Assembly: GCA_041946825.1 (NCBI GenBank)
Contig: JBHGBD010000028.1
Location: forward strand, 3,380 to 67,379
Length of the DNA stretch: 64,000 nt
Reading direction: 5' to 3'
Source: CAZTHM01 sp041946825
GTDB taxonomy: Bacteria > Acidobacteriota > Terriglobia > UBA7540
Below, one piece after another: positions 33,404 through 42,345 of this stretch (position 1 is the first letter of the stretch; each line of letters starts with the position of its first letter). The notes under the pieces are model-generated. The model had not been told where the DNA came from. It saw only the letters and a list, made by a program, of their open reading frames with translations, and made no database searches. Position numbers and translations under genes: made by a program.

Positions 33404-34399
33404 CTATGGCGTTTTGGCTAGGGCCAGGTATTCCTTTGCTTCTTCATCCCCGGGGTCCTTCGCCAGGACCTTTGCGAAGAGGTCGGCGGCCGCCGCCTTG
33501 TTGCCCAGGCGGAGGTGGGCCAGGCCCATGCCGGTCAGCGCCCCCTGGTCGTCCGGGTTCTGCTCCATGACCGCCGCGAACTGTCTCTGCGCCATAATCG
33601 GCTCTTCCTTGCGAAGATAACAATATCCTTTGCCGATCAGGTTGCGCGCATTGTTGGGCTCGTTTTCCAGGCCCTGCTGGAAATCCTCCGCGGCCGAGTC
33701 GATCAAGCCGAGGCGGTAGTGCGCCCAACCTCGGAGGTTGGCAACCTCCGAGTCTTTACGGTTGAGCGGAGCCAGGATTTCGAGCGCGCGAGCGTAATTC
33801 TTGGCGTTGTATTCCTTCCAGGCTTCGTCGAGGCGCGCCACTGTCTGCCAGTAATCTTCCTGCCCCGCGGCTGACGCGGTCCAGTAACGCTTCGGGATGC
33901 CCGCCTTCGCCAGTTCCTCTCGTACCCGGCTGACGCGATACTTCCCCAGATAGCAGTGAACGTAGGCTGGGCCGTCCAGGGTCTTCAGGAACTCCACCGC
34001 CTTCTTCTGGTTCACGGCGTCGTCGGGAAAGGCCCGGCGGTCCAGCGAACTGGCCATGGGAAAGAGCTTGACGGTCATCCCGTATTTCGCCGCCAGGGCC
34101 TGCTCGCGGGCGATCAGATCCTTTTCGAAGGGCAAGCGCGGGTCGAGCAAACTGACGATGTACTTGACATGATTTTTTTTCAGCCGCTCGAACGCCGCCT
34201 CGTCCGGGTACGGACCCATGGTGATCATTGTAATCTGGGATGGCAACGCGGCCAGAGCCCAGCGGGTCAAGACGCTGTTCGGATAGAGCAAGGCGAGGTA
34301 GCCAGTTCCCCCGATCGCCGCCAGCAGGACGAGCAACGCGGGCAGAAGGACCTTGTTCTTTCGGAATTTCGCCGGGATGAGACGGTCCTTCAGAGCCAT
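33404..34399 (-). CDS. Membrane-anchored CX5R phosphatase-like protein with TPR repeats
   Basis: 331 residues. The basic N-terminus (RLIPAKFRKNK) is followed by one membrane helix at about 17-37, placing the rest in the periplasm. Residues 52-185 resemble a cysteine-dependent phosphatase. The loop HCYLGKYR carries His148, Cys149, Gly152 and Arg155, the HCxxGxxR form of the CX5R site, and Asp residues upstream (LDRRAFPDD) could be the general acid. Residues 190-325 are three to four TPR units. Three bases separate it from the upstream gene. A periplasmic phosphatase within a polysaccharide operon is unusual. Activity is untested, and the substrate could be a phospho-sugar, lipid or protein. 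Confidence 0.72.
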   Translation of the reverse strand: MALKDRLIPAKFRKNKVLLPALLVLLAAIGGTGYLALLYPNSVLTRWALAALPSQITMITMGPYPDEAAFERLKKNHVKYIVSLLDPRLPFEKDLIAREQALAAKYGMTVKLFPMASSLDRRAFPDDAVNQKKAVEFLKTLDGPAYVHCYLGKYRVSRVREELAKAGIPKRYWTASAAGQEDYWQTVARLDEAWKEYNAKNYARALEILAPLNRKDSEVANLRGWAHYRLGLIDSAAEDFQQGLENEPNNARNLIGKGYCYLRKEEPIMAQRQFAAVMEQNPDDQGALTGMGLAHLRLGNKAAAADLFAKVLAKDPGDEEAKEYLALAKTP

Positions 34400-34402
34400 G
34401 CC

Positions 34403-37354
34403 TCACCTGACAGGGGAAGTCTCGCCGCCGACAGGTTTAGGTTGGCCGACCCCGCCTCTCGAGGCGACAGGAGCGGAGGGGCGCTCGGAGGCAGCGGGCG
34501 GGCCGGGCAGGGACTGGAATGCTTTGCGCAAAATAGCGAACGAGGCCTTCGGCCGCAGGCCGTAGTGGGGAGTGTCCCAGCCGACCCAGCGATACTGCTT
34601 CAAGCTCGCCATCGGCAGCGTGGCGGGGCCCGTCATGGGCGGCAAGGCGTCCGCGATGGGATGTCCCTGTTCCATAACCGGCCGCGTGCGCGCGGCATCG
34701 AGCGGCCGGTAGGAAAAAGCCGCGATCACCACACCCGGCGTCTGCGCTGTGATGACGGTCCCGTCGGGTTGCAGCCCCGCAAAGACCCGGAAGCTCGATG
34801 GGTCAGTGACGTTCAGCAGATTCCAGGGAATGCGCAGGTCGATGCAGTTCGTCTGCAGGTTGGCATTCCATTCAGCAAGCGTGTCGTACCCGGCGGCCTG
34901 GGGGTTCAGGGTGCCGTATCGCAGGATCCCGCGTTCATAGCGTTGGGGCGGGAAGTAGCGGCCGTCGCGCCCGAAGCGGCGGCGGTTGGGTTCAATGACC
35001 ATCGCCTCGAAATTGCCGTTGGTTGAAAGCGTCGGGCGCCACGAGAGCCTCGGGCCCAGGGTCGTCTGCGTGGGGATCCCCGGCACGGGAAGGATCAGAA
35101 ATGGATTGTAAGTGGAGGCAATCAACATCCGGCTTGCGCCAGGACCCGACAACTGGATTGCGTAAGTCATTCCCATGGGGAACCGCACCGGCGAAATAAA
35201 GGGCAGATAAGTATTGCCCGCCGTATTCGGCGAGGTCCCCAGCCCGATGAGATAGTTGACGTTCCTCCAATCGGCCACCCCGTCGTTGTCGTTGTCCAGC
35301 TTGCTGACCACCAGGCGAAGGTAGAGAAATCCCTCGTCGGCGTCCACATAGAGGGCCTTCAATTCCCGCGCCGGATCATAGCGGTCGTGCAGCGGCTGCG
35401 ACAGGCCGGGCTGTGGTTTGGAGTAGAGGGGCGGGATGTTCCCCCACTCCCCGGCGGCGCCGCCCAGAAGATGCGTCGAACTCCGGCCCGGGTCGGCTGC
35501 CATCAGCCCAAAATGCTCGGCGGGGTTCATGAAGTTGGTCCAGAGAACCCGACGCTCGGGAGGGCTCTTGTAATCGCCCTCAATCCAGGAGCGGCGGAAC
35601 CATTGGTCCAGCCACTCGAAAACCATTCCGCCGGCGGCCCCGGCATCGCGGACGTTGCGCGTAAAGCGGGCCAGCAACTGGCCCTGCTGCTCTTCGGTCT
35701 TCCCGCCCTCGTCGAATCCCGCCGGACTGAAGTGCCCGATGCCGATGCTGGTCGACATTCCGTAATCGGCAATGACCAGGGGGATGCCGCGATGGTTGGC
35801 CTTCAAGTCCTGCAAGTATCCGAGGAAGGGATTGCTGCCTTCGCTGTCGCGTACCGCCTGGTAGCGCGGCTCGTGATTAATGAAGTCGGGGTAATAGGGC
35901 AGAACGGTGTAGGCGGAGAAATATCCGGCGGCCAATGGCTGGCGCGCCTTCAGATGCGTGGGATCAACGGAAACACCATCATCGTCGTCGTAGGGGCCGG
36001 TCGGTGTCGGCAGCCGCTCGCCTTGCGCTCGGCGGACCGAGACTTCCTCGAGCAGCGTGCTCTCCGTGGGATGACGCATGGGATCCAGCGTGGGCCAGTT
36101 GATGAAAGCGACGGGATGCTGCCAGTTGTATTTTCCCTCTTCGTATTCCACGGCGTAATTGATCATCTGCGCGAGGAAGATCTCCGTGGGGCTGCCGGAG
36201 GGCACCTCGAGGTATTTCCCGTCGTAGCTACGCATGTCGGGATGGAGCTGATTGTTGCCGGTCACGAAATGCGACAACCAGGGCTGGCCTACCATGAAAC
36301 CCGCGACCCAGGGCGAGACGTCGTAAGTGAACACGCCGCCCGAGTACCGCCCGCGCTGGGCCGCCACATCGCCCTGCCCGTGGATCACGTCGATGGCGTC
36401 GCGCAGGTCCTTCTGGCATGCCTGGTAGAAGCCCACGTTGAACATGTCGTCGCGCGGAGGGTCGGTGAACGATACTCCTTGCAGGAGCCACAGCGGAGGA
36501 CGGCCTCCGGCGGTATTGAACTGGTATAAGGCGCGGTAGAAGGCCGGGGGAAGGATCGTATACGTCCGGATGGTGTTTGCCCCCAGGTCGCTGATCCGGT
36601 TCAGCCAATCGGTGTATATGGCCGAGTCCGTCACGGCTTCGGAGGCGAAATAACCGGGGAGCGCCGCGCTCAGGTCCACGCCTGCGAGATAAGTTCGCTT
36701 CCAACCCGCGCTGCCGCGCAGGGCAAAATACTCGTCTTCCACGCGCGCCGGGTAAGTGAGGGTGGCGGCGCGCTGCAAGGGCGGAATCTCGACACTGATG
36801 TTGCGGACGTCGCCTGAGGCGTTGAGCAGTTCCTTCAGATTCTTCGCCGCGACGACATTCTTCTCATCCTTTCCGAGGGCCAGCTGAAATTCCCGCGCCG
36901 CTTCGCGGTACTGCCCGGTTTCACGATAGAGCGACCCCTGGGCGACATGGTAATCGGCGCTATCCACGCCGTCCTGGCGGACCTGGTCGAGCAGGGCTTT
37001 CGCCTCCACGTACTTGCCCAGCTCGATTTCGGCGTAGGCGTACCCGAGGGAAATATCCACGACATTGGGCGAAAGGTCGTGGGCGCGGCGGAAGTTCGGC
37101 TCCTCGGCGACCGCGGCGTTTCCCAGTTTCAGATAGTTCCAGCCCATCAAGGCCAGGATCGCCGAGTCATTGGGGTCAATCTGGTGCGCCTGTTGCAGGA
37201 GTCGCAGCGATCGCTGGTAATTCCCGTTTTTGTACTCGGTGACGGCCTCGGTATAGAGCGGCCCGGTGATGGGCTTTACGTAGAACTCCCAGAGAAACGT
37301 CGCCACGATGATGATGAGCAGCGAGATGACGATCCGGTTTCTTAGTAAACGCAT
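34403..37354 (-). CDS. Membrane-anchored TPR protein with glycosidase-like domain
   Basis: 983 residues. A single N-terminal membrane helix (IVISLLIIIVATFLW) and three to four TPR units (about 30-180) lead to a large domain at about 200-640 that looks like a TIM-barrel glycoside hydrolase: LGANTIRTYTILPPAFYRALYQF, then PLVIADYGMST and GGMVFEWLDQWFRRSW, with acidic residues in strand-end positions. Residues about 660-930 form a beta-rich domain with an aspartate-rich KLDNDNDGVADW loop, perhaps a carbohydrate-binding module. The Pro-rich tail follows. No GH family could be named. Next to a GT2 synthase and an outer-membrane exporter it would trim or modify nascent polymer in the periplasm, as PgaB or BcsZ do. 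Confidence 0.72.
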   Translation of the reverse strand: MRLLRNRIVISLLIIIVATFLWEFYVKPITGPLYTEAVTEYKNGNYQRSLRLLQQAHQIDPNDSAILALMGWNYLKLGNAAVAEEPNFRRAHDLSPNVVDISLGYAYAEIELGKYVEAKALLDQVRQDGVDSADYHVAQGSLYRETGQYREAAREFQLALGKDEKNVVAAKNLKELLNASGDVRNISVEIPPLQRAATLTYPARVEDEYFALRGSAGWKRTYLAGVDLSAALPGYFASEAVTDSAIYTDWLNRISDLGANTIRTYTILPPAFYRALYQFNTAGGRPPLWLLQGVSFTDPPRDDMFNVGFYQACQKDLRDAIDVIHGQGDVAAQRGRYSGGVFTYDVSPWVAGFMVGQPWLSHFVTGNNQLHPDMRSYDGKYLEVPSGSPTEIFLAQMINYAVEYEEGKYNWQHPVAFINWPTLDPMRHPTESTLLEEVSVRRAQGERLPTPTGPYDDDDGVSVDPTHLKARQPLAAGYFSAYTVLPYYPDFINHEPRYQAVRDSEGSNPFLGYLQDLKANHRGIPLVIADYGMSTSIGIGHFSPAGFDEGGKTEEQQGQLLARFTRNVRDAGAAGGMVFEWLDQWFRRSWIEGDYKSPPERRVLWTNFMNPAEHFGLMAADPGRSSTHLLGGAAGEWGNIPPLYSKPQPGLSQPLHDRYDPARELKALYVDADEGFLYLRLVVSKLDNDNDGVADWRNVNYLIGLGTSPNTAGNTYLPFISPVRFPMGMTYAIQLSGPGASRMLIASTYNPFLILPVPGIPTQTTLGPRLSWRPTLSTNGNFEAMVIEPNRRRFGRDGRYFPPQRYERGILRYGTLNPQAAGYDTLAEWNANLQTNCIDLRIPWNLLNVTDPSSFRVFAGLQPDGTVITAQTPGVVIAAFSYRPLDAARTRPVMEQGHPIADALPPMTGPATLPMASLKQYRWVGWDTPHYGLRPKASFAILRKAFQSLPGPPAASERPSAPVASRGGVGQPKPVGGETSPVR

Positions 37355-37367
37355 TGATGGAGGCCCG

Positions 37368-38783
37368 TTATCCTGCGCCCACGTGAGTTACCTTTTCCCA
37401 GCTGCGGAACCCTGTAATGAACCGCATCACGCCCTGGACGCGATAGAGCAGCACGACCTGGCGGTACCCGATGTTTTCCAGGACCGCGTAGATCAGAAGA
37501 ATCGCCAGGTCGCGGATCCCCGGATAGCGCCGGTAGGTCAGCTCTTCCAGCAACACCGACCCGACCGAAAGGAAGGAGCCATAGACCAGGCTCAGGATTA
37601 CAAAAAGCACGGCCAGCGGGACCGGAACCATCCCGAACAGAAGCGCCAGCGGGACCATGAAGTAGCCAAGGAACTCCACGACCGAGCCCAGGGCTTCGAC
37701 GTAAAGGTGAAACGGAAAGCTCACCATCCCGATCACGCCGTACTTGCTGTTGAAGAGCATCTCGGAACTTTTCCAAAGGGTCTGGCAAAGTCCCATCTGC
37801 CAGCGCCGCCGTTGGCGCCCCAGCATCTTGATCTTCGCCGGGCATTCCGTCCAGCAGACGGGGTCGGAGGTGAAAACCATCTTGATTTTGCGCTTGTGGT
37901 GCGCCGCCCAGCGGTGAATCTGGACGATCAGGTCCATATCCTCGGTGACCGTGTCATGCAAGAACCCCCCGGTTTCGAGGACGGTCTCGCGATGAAAGAC
38001 TGCAAAAGCGCCCGAGACAATCAGCGTGCCGCGCAGGATATCCCACCCCGTCCGCCCGAACAGGAAGCTGCGCAGGTACTCGACCACCTGGAAGCGCTCG
38101 ACGGCGGTCTTGGGCAAGCCGATCGAGACCACTTTGCCGTCCTTGACCTCGCACCCGTTCAGGATGCGCACGATACCGCCACTGGCGACGGTATTCTCCG
38201 GCGAGCGGACGATGGGGCGCATCAGGCGCAGCAGGGCGTCGCGTTCCAGGATGCAATCGGCATCGAGGGTGCAGAAATACGGCGTGCGGCACATATTGAT
38301 GCCCACGTTCAGGGCGTCGGGTTTGCCGCCGTTTTCCTTGCTGATGACCAGCAGGTTCGGGATCCGCGGGTTCATGTAAAAGCCCTTCACGGCCCGCGTG
38401 GCCAGCCGCGGACGGTAAATCAAATCCATCTTGACCAGCCGGAAGGAAGAGATCAGCCGCTCCATGCTCTCGTCGGTCGAGCCGTCATCAATGACGATGA
38501 CTTCCAGGGCGGGGTAGTCGGTGCGAAGGATGGAACGCACCGACTCGACAATCACGTCCTGCTCGTTCCAGGCGGGGACGAGGATCGTGGCCGGCGGCGT
38601 CACCGCCGACTCGCGCAACTCGTCCAGGCCTTGATAGGTCAGCTTGCGGTTGTGCAGCCACACAGAGCCCAGCGAAATCAGCATCAGGATGGTGTAAATC
38701 CCGTTCGCCATGAAAAAGTAAGACACGATCACCACGTTGAACATATTCATGGCGTGGTAGAAAACTTGTCTCCACTCTTCCAT
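37368..38783 (-). CDS. Processive family-2 glycosyltransferase (polysaccharide synthase)
   Basis: 471 residues. One or two N-terminal membrane helices, a cytoplasmic GT2 domain, and three or four C-terminal helices. All processive-synthase residues are present: IDDGS (98-102), DAD (174-176), TED (280-282) and QRRRW (324-328), as in cellulose, hyaluronan and poly-GlcNAc synthases. Such enzymes polymerise UDP-sugars and push the chain through the inner membrane. There is no PilZ domain, so c-di-GMP control would need a separate protein. It overlaps no neighbour; 4 bp separate it from the HEAT gene and 13 bp from the glycosidase-like gene. The sugar polymerised cannot be told. Confidence 0.92.
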   Translation of the reverse strand: MEEWRQVFYHAMNMFNVVIVSYFFMANGIYTILMLISLGSVWLHNRKLTYQGLDELRESAVTPPATILVPAWNEQDVIVESVRSILRTDYPALEVIVIDDGSTDESMERLISSFRLVKMDLIYRPRLATRAVKGFYMNPRIPNLLVISKENGGKPDALNVGINMCRTPYFCTLDADCILERDALLRLMRPIVRSPENTVASGGIVRILNGCEVKDGKVVSIGLPKTAVERFQVVEYLRSFLFGRTGWDILRGTLIVSGAFAVFHRETVLETGGFLHDTVTEDMDLIVQIHRWAAHHKRKIKMVFTSDPVCWTECPAKIKMLGRQRRRWQMGLCQTLWKSSEMLFNSKYGVIGMVSFPFHLYVEALGSVVEFLGYFMVPLALLFGMVPVPLAVLFVILSLVYGSFLSVGSVLLEELTYRRYPGIRDLAILLIYAVLENIGYRQVVLLYRVQGVMRFITGFRSWEKVTHVGAG

Positions 38784-38787
38784 GGAC

Positions 38788-40269
38788 TCAGGATTCTCCT
38801 TGTTTGATCGCCGGCCGGATCGCCGTCTGGGCCAGGGTGCGAAGATTGGGATCGGTTTCCTCGGTCGCCACTTGCTGGACCCAGGCCCGGATCTGCGGGT
38901 CGAGATACCGCCCGTAGCTCATCAGGAATTTGCGTCGTAGCCGCTGGTCGGAACTGGTCTGCAGCACCGAAACCACGTAGCTGGTCTTTCCCATCTGGAT
39001 CAGTTGTTCGAGAACTCTTCCCTCGTTGCCTTCCGCCTCGCCGCCGTACTGGACCAGGAGGTTGGGAATCAGCCCGGCGCGTTGCAACTCGTCGGCGATC
39101 TGCTCCTGGCTGTAGCGGTCCTGGGTGGAAAGGAAATGGGAGTTGAGCTGGTCGCTCCCCACCCGTCCGAAGACCAGCAGGGTGCGAGCCGCGGCTTCGC
39201 GCACCATCCAATGCGGGTCGGTCAGCCGCAAGGCGACCTGCGGGGCCTGGGAGAGAAACTTGCGCTTCGCCAGGGCGCGCACGGCGTGCAGCCGGACGAA
39301 CCACTGCGCGTCTTCGAGCAGCGTCAGCAGCACGGGAGTCGAACGCGGATCGGCCAGATAGGAAATCACCGCGGCGGAGCGCGCCCGCACGTCGGGGTTC
39401 TCGTCAAAGCAGAGCTGGCCCACGAAGAGGTCGATGATCTCGGGCGAAAACACCTTGGCGTCCAGAACGAAATCCTCTTCCCAGGCTGCCTGCCGCTCAA
39501 CCATCTCCCGGATGATGTCCGTCGCCAGGAACCGGATGCGCCGGTGCTGGTGGGTGAGCGACGATTTCAATCCTTCCGCGTGCTTGAGCGGAAAACTGAT
39601 GAGCGCCGTCTTGATCGAGCGCAGCGAGAGCCGCGTCGAGGGCTTGAGGATAACCTGTTGCAGCCGCTCCACCAGGGGCTTGTAGCTCGCGGGCTCCTGG
39701 ATAGCGGCCAGCGATCGCACGGCCACGGCTTGCACGTCGGGGTGTGGATCCTCGAGCGCCCTGACGAGCAGCGGCCAGCTCGCCTTGTGTTGAGTGATGC
39801 CAAGGTTGTCCGCGGCCTTGGCGCGCAGCAGGAAATGCAGCCGGCTGAAGCGGTGAAGCAACCCTTCCGGACTGGCGAAGGTGTCGCGCAGCGCGGAAAG
39901 TCCCAGTTGCCCGCTCAGTCGGCCCTGCCAGATTTTGACCAGCCCCAGGTCTTCGCACAGGCGGCGCAGGATGGGCACCTGGTCGGGCGTGGGCTTCTTT
40001 TCCAGACAGAGCTGCTCCAGCACCTGGTCGCGGTCGACTCCCGAAATCCCTTTCAACACCTCGCGCCCGCGCTCGTATTCGAGCTTCTGCGAAAGCATCG
40101 AAGCGATCACCGGGCCGTAGCGCTGGCGCAGGTCGTCCATGCGGCGGAAGTAGCGGTCCCGGCGCTGCCGCCGCGCCACCGCCAAAATGATCAGCGCGCC
40201 CGTCCCCAACAGCACGACGATGACAATCGCCAGAACGATGTCGTAGATATGTTCGATGAGTACGGGCAT
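38788..40269 (-). CDS. Membrane-anchored HEAT-repeat protein
   Basis: 493 residues. One N-terminal membrane helix (YDIVLAIVIVVLLGTGALIILAV) is followed by a basic stretch and HEAT-like repeats through the rest (SWPLLVRALEDPHPDVQAVAVRSLAAIQ; TPVLLTLLEDAQWFVRLHAVRALAKR). The basic QRRDRYFRR after the helix suggests the repeats lie in the cytoplasm. It is the first large gene of the operon and directly precedes the GT2 synthase, so a scaffold or regulator of the synthase is likely. AGGGG lies 8 bases before the ATG. Similar HEAT proteins next to GT2 genes occur in other Acidobacteriota as far as I recall; function unknown. Confidence 0.75.
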   Translation of the reverse strand: MPVLIEHIYDIVLAIVIVVLLGTGALIILAVARRQRRDRYFRRMDDLRQRYGPVIASMLSQKLEYERGREVLKGISGVDRDQVLEQLCLEKKPTPDQVPILRRLCEDLGLVKIWQGRLSGQLGLSALRDTFASPEGLLHRFSRLHFLLRAKAADNLGITQHKASWPLLVRALEDPHPDVQAVAVRSLAAIQEPASYKPLVERLQQVILKPSTRLSLRSIKTALISFPLKHAEGLKSSLTHQHRRIRFLATDIIREMVERQAAWEEDFVLDAKVFSPEIIDLFVGQLCFDENPDVRARSAAVISYLADPRSTPVLLTLLEDAQWFVRLHAVRALAKRKFLSQAPQVALRLTDPHWMVREAAARTLLVFGRVGSDQLNSHFLSTQDRYSQEQIADELQRAGLIPNLLVQYGGEAEGNEGRVLEQLIQMGKTSYVVSVLQTSSDQRLRRKFLMSYGRYLDPQIRAWVQQVATEETDPNLRTLAQTAIRPAIKQGES

Positions 40270-40284
40270 AGAAATTGCCCCTGC

Positions 40285-40464
40285 CTAAACGCGGCGGGAG
40301 GTATGCACGGCCATCCTCTCGGCGGTGACAGTAACCTCGGCGGGGCGAACCCGGTAAGGATGCTGGCCCTGCACCATGGGTATCATCTCGACCGCCGCAC
40401 CGTGGCCCGCCAAGAACTTTTCGGCCAGACTTCGCCGCCGCTTGAACAGCGCACTACCGCTCAA
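40285..40464 (-). CDS. Possible small leader protein before the HEAT gene
   Basis: An open frame of up to 59 codons (TTG at 40464; ATG at 40386 would give 33) ends 15 bp before the HEAT ATG on the same strand. The stretch GHGAAVEMIPMVQGQHPYRVRPAEVTVTAERM has codons ending mostly in G or C, as in nearby genes. No clear ribosome site was seen and no family recognised. It may instead be untranslated leader. Confidence 0.25.
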   Translation of the reverse strand: MSGSALFKRRRSLAEKFLAGHGAAVEMIPMVQGQHPYRVRPAEVTVTAERMAVHTSRRV

Positions 40465-40537
40465 AGCTGCCGCAACAGTTTCCTATGAGGCTTCCTTCAA
40501 GTGCCGAACGCAGGGACTACCCAGAACCAAGCGCCCG

Positions 40538-40543
40538 ATTATA
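40538..40543 (-). promoter_or_regulatory. Candidate -10 box for the polysaccharide operon
   Basis: A perfect TATAAT lies on the minus strand (40543-40538) in the 492-bp gap (40270-40761) before the HEAT gene. No good -35 was found at 16-18 bases. A transcript from here would have a leader of roughly 260 nt, containing the possible small frame at 40285-40464. The rest of the gap up to 40761 shows nothing recognisable. Confidence 0.35.
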
Positions 40544-40761
40544 GAGCCGAACGCCGGAAAAACACCATAAAATCTTTGGCGTAACGTATCGGTTATCTAG
40601 AGAGGCGGCAGCGGCCGCGTTCTGCGCGCGGAAGGAAGTAGCGGGCGGCCAGTTTTCAAGCGAAATAACGGAGTTGTGCGACGCCCCTGGTCGCTGCGGG
40701 AGGGACGCGGATGTTCCTAGCCCGGGCGGAATGCCACAAAATCTTGGGCTGCGCCGCCGTC

Positions 40762-42345
40762 TCAGCGCTCGACAGGCAGGCCGGCCTTCTCCCAGGCTGC
40801 CAGGCCGTCCTGGTAGACTTTGATGTGGTCGAAGGGGAAGCCGTGGCTCAGCAGGGTGCGCCCTGCGGCGCGCCCCGCCGCGCAAATGTCGCTTCCCGAG
40901 GCCCGGCCACTCTCGTAAAGCACAATGTTGCGTTCTTTCGGCAATTCGCTCAGGCGCGCCGCGATCTTGTCCGCTGGAATATTGACGGCTTTGGGAATAC
41001 GTCCGGTCTTAAACTCCTTGGGGTCGCGAACGTCCACGAAAACTGTCTTGCCGCCATCACCGAAGAGTTGTTTTACCTCGGGCGTATGAATGAGCGCGGG
41101 TTGCTGCTTGAGGGCGTCGGCCTCACTGCATCCGGCGGCGTCGCTCTGGAACTGTCCGAAGGCGCCGGGATTGCCGAAGCCTCCCGCTCCCAGAGAGCCT
41201 GCTCCAGGGTCTGCGGCCCCGGAGGGTTGGGAATTCGCGGCGACCGCCCGCGGCGCACCAGCGGCTGCGGCGCGCTCCTGTTCGAGCAACTGGGGAAATT
41301 GCTTCGGGTCGAGGGCGCCAATAATTCTCTGCCGCCCGACGAAGAAGGTGGGCGTACGGTCGACGCCCAGCGCGTGCGCATCCTCCACGTCGCGCTGGAT
41401 GCGAGGCAGGGTCGCGCCGCTCCGGAGGCATTGCGTGAATCGGGGCACGTCGAGCCCCAACTCCCCGGCATAGTCAATCAGGGCCGGCTCGCTGAGGTCC
41501 AGTTGCTTGGCGTAGAGCTTATCCACGGCCTCCCAGAATTTGCCCTGGTCGGCCGCGCACTCACTGGCCTGAGCGGCCTTCAAGGCGAAGATGTGAATTC
41601 GCTCCAGAGGAAATTGCCGGAAAACAAAACGTACCTGGTCGCCGTATTGCTGGCGGATTTCCCGCACACCTTCTTCCGCGCGGCCGCAGGCCGGACACTC
41701 GAAGTCGCCGAACTCCACCACCGTCACCGGCGCCGCGAGATTGCCGGTCATGTGACTGTCGGGGCGAACCAGGCGCTCCCGGAGTACCTCGGGGGCGGCG
41801 ATGTTCGGCGGAGGCGGAGTTCCGGAGCGGGCCAGCAGAATGAACGCCGGGGTGCCAATCACTACGGAGGCAACGCATACCGCCGCGTGCCGCCGCAAGG
41901 TGGCCAGTGCATCCGATGCCTCCGGCAAGGCAACCGGTCGCAGGAGGTCAAACACGGCGAGAGCAAAGATGAGCGTGACGGCAATGGCCGAGACGACGCA
42001 CCAGGCGCACCAGGCGTGCAACACGAACGCTTCGACGCCCGTCAAATAGAGCGAAAACAAGAAACCCAGGCCGCTGATCCCCGCGACGGCCCAGCGCCCC
42101 CAGCGTGCGAGGGTGGCCGAGAGCAGGGGCTCGGCGAAAATCAGGACCAGCAACGCCGCGTACATCACGACGCCGAACACCGGCATGGGAATGCCCGCCG
42201 GGTAGGCGAAGACGCTGGCGCGCACCTCGTCGCAGCCGCTCCCCAGACACACCATGGGCCGCGAAGGCGACGCGTACACCCACCAAAGATAGGAGGAGTC
42301 AAACAGCCCGACGAGGCTCAGCGCCAGGAGCAGGGTTTTTCGCAT
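40762..42345 (-). CDS. VKOR-DsbA-rhodanese fusion protein
   Basis: 527 residues from the ATG at 42345, where the first membrane helix begins; a longer frame to 42459 adds implausible residues. Residues 1-175 are a vitamin K epoxide reductase domain: helices, a Cys33-Cys38 pair and the quinone-side CAWC (113-116). A DsbA/thioredoxin domain (about 200-365) has CPAC (217-220) and a TPTFFV cis-Pro loop. A C-terminal rhodanese-like domain (about 425-527) has VDVRDPKEF and AVNIP, but its active-site loop reads VLYESGRAS, with Glu where the sulfur-carrying Cys should be. VKOR fused to DsbA forms disulfides with quinone as acceptor. The inactive rhodanese part is probably a binding domain. Confidence 0.88.
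   Translation of the reverse strand: MRKTLLLALSLVGLFDSSYLWWVYASPSRPMVCLGSGCDEVRASVFAYPAGIPMPVFGVVMYAALLVLIFAEPLLSATLARWGRWAVAGISGLGFLFSLYLTGVEAFVLHAWCAWCVVSAIAVTLIFALAVFDLLRPVALPEASDALATLRRHAAVCVASVVIGTPAFILLARSGTPPPPNIAAPEVLRERLVRPDSHMTGNLAAPVTVVEFGDFECPACGRAEEGVREIRQQYGDQVRFVFRQFPLERIHIFALKAAQASECAADQGKFWEAVDKLYAKQLDLSEPALIDYAGELGLDVPRFTQCLRSGATLPRIQRDVEDAHALGVDRTPTFFVGRQRIIGALDPKQFPQLLEQERAAAAGAPRAVAANSQPSGAADPGAGSLGAGGFGNPGAFGQFQSDAAGCSEADALKQQPALIHTPEVKQLFGDGGKTVFVDVRDPKEFKTGRIPKAVNIPADKIAARLSELPKERNIVLYESGRASGSDICAAGRAAGRTLLSHGFPFDHIKVYQDGLAAWEKAGLPVER

Noticed and set aside
39004..40488. Plus-strand frame of 494 codons opposite the HEAT gene
   Set aside because: Antisense shadow, rich in His, Gln and Arg, no motif, no ribosome site.
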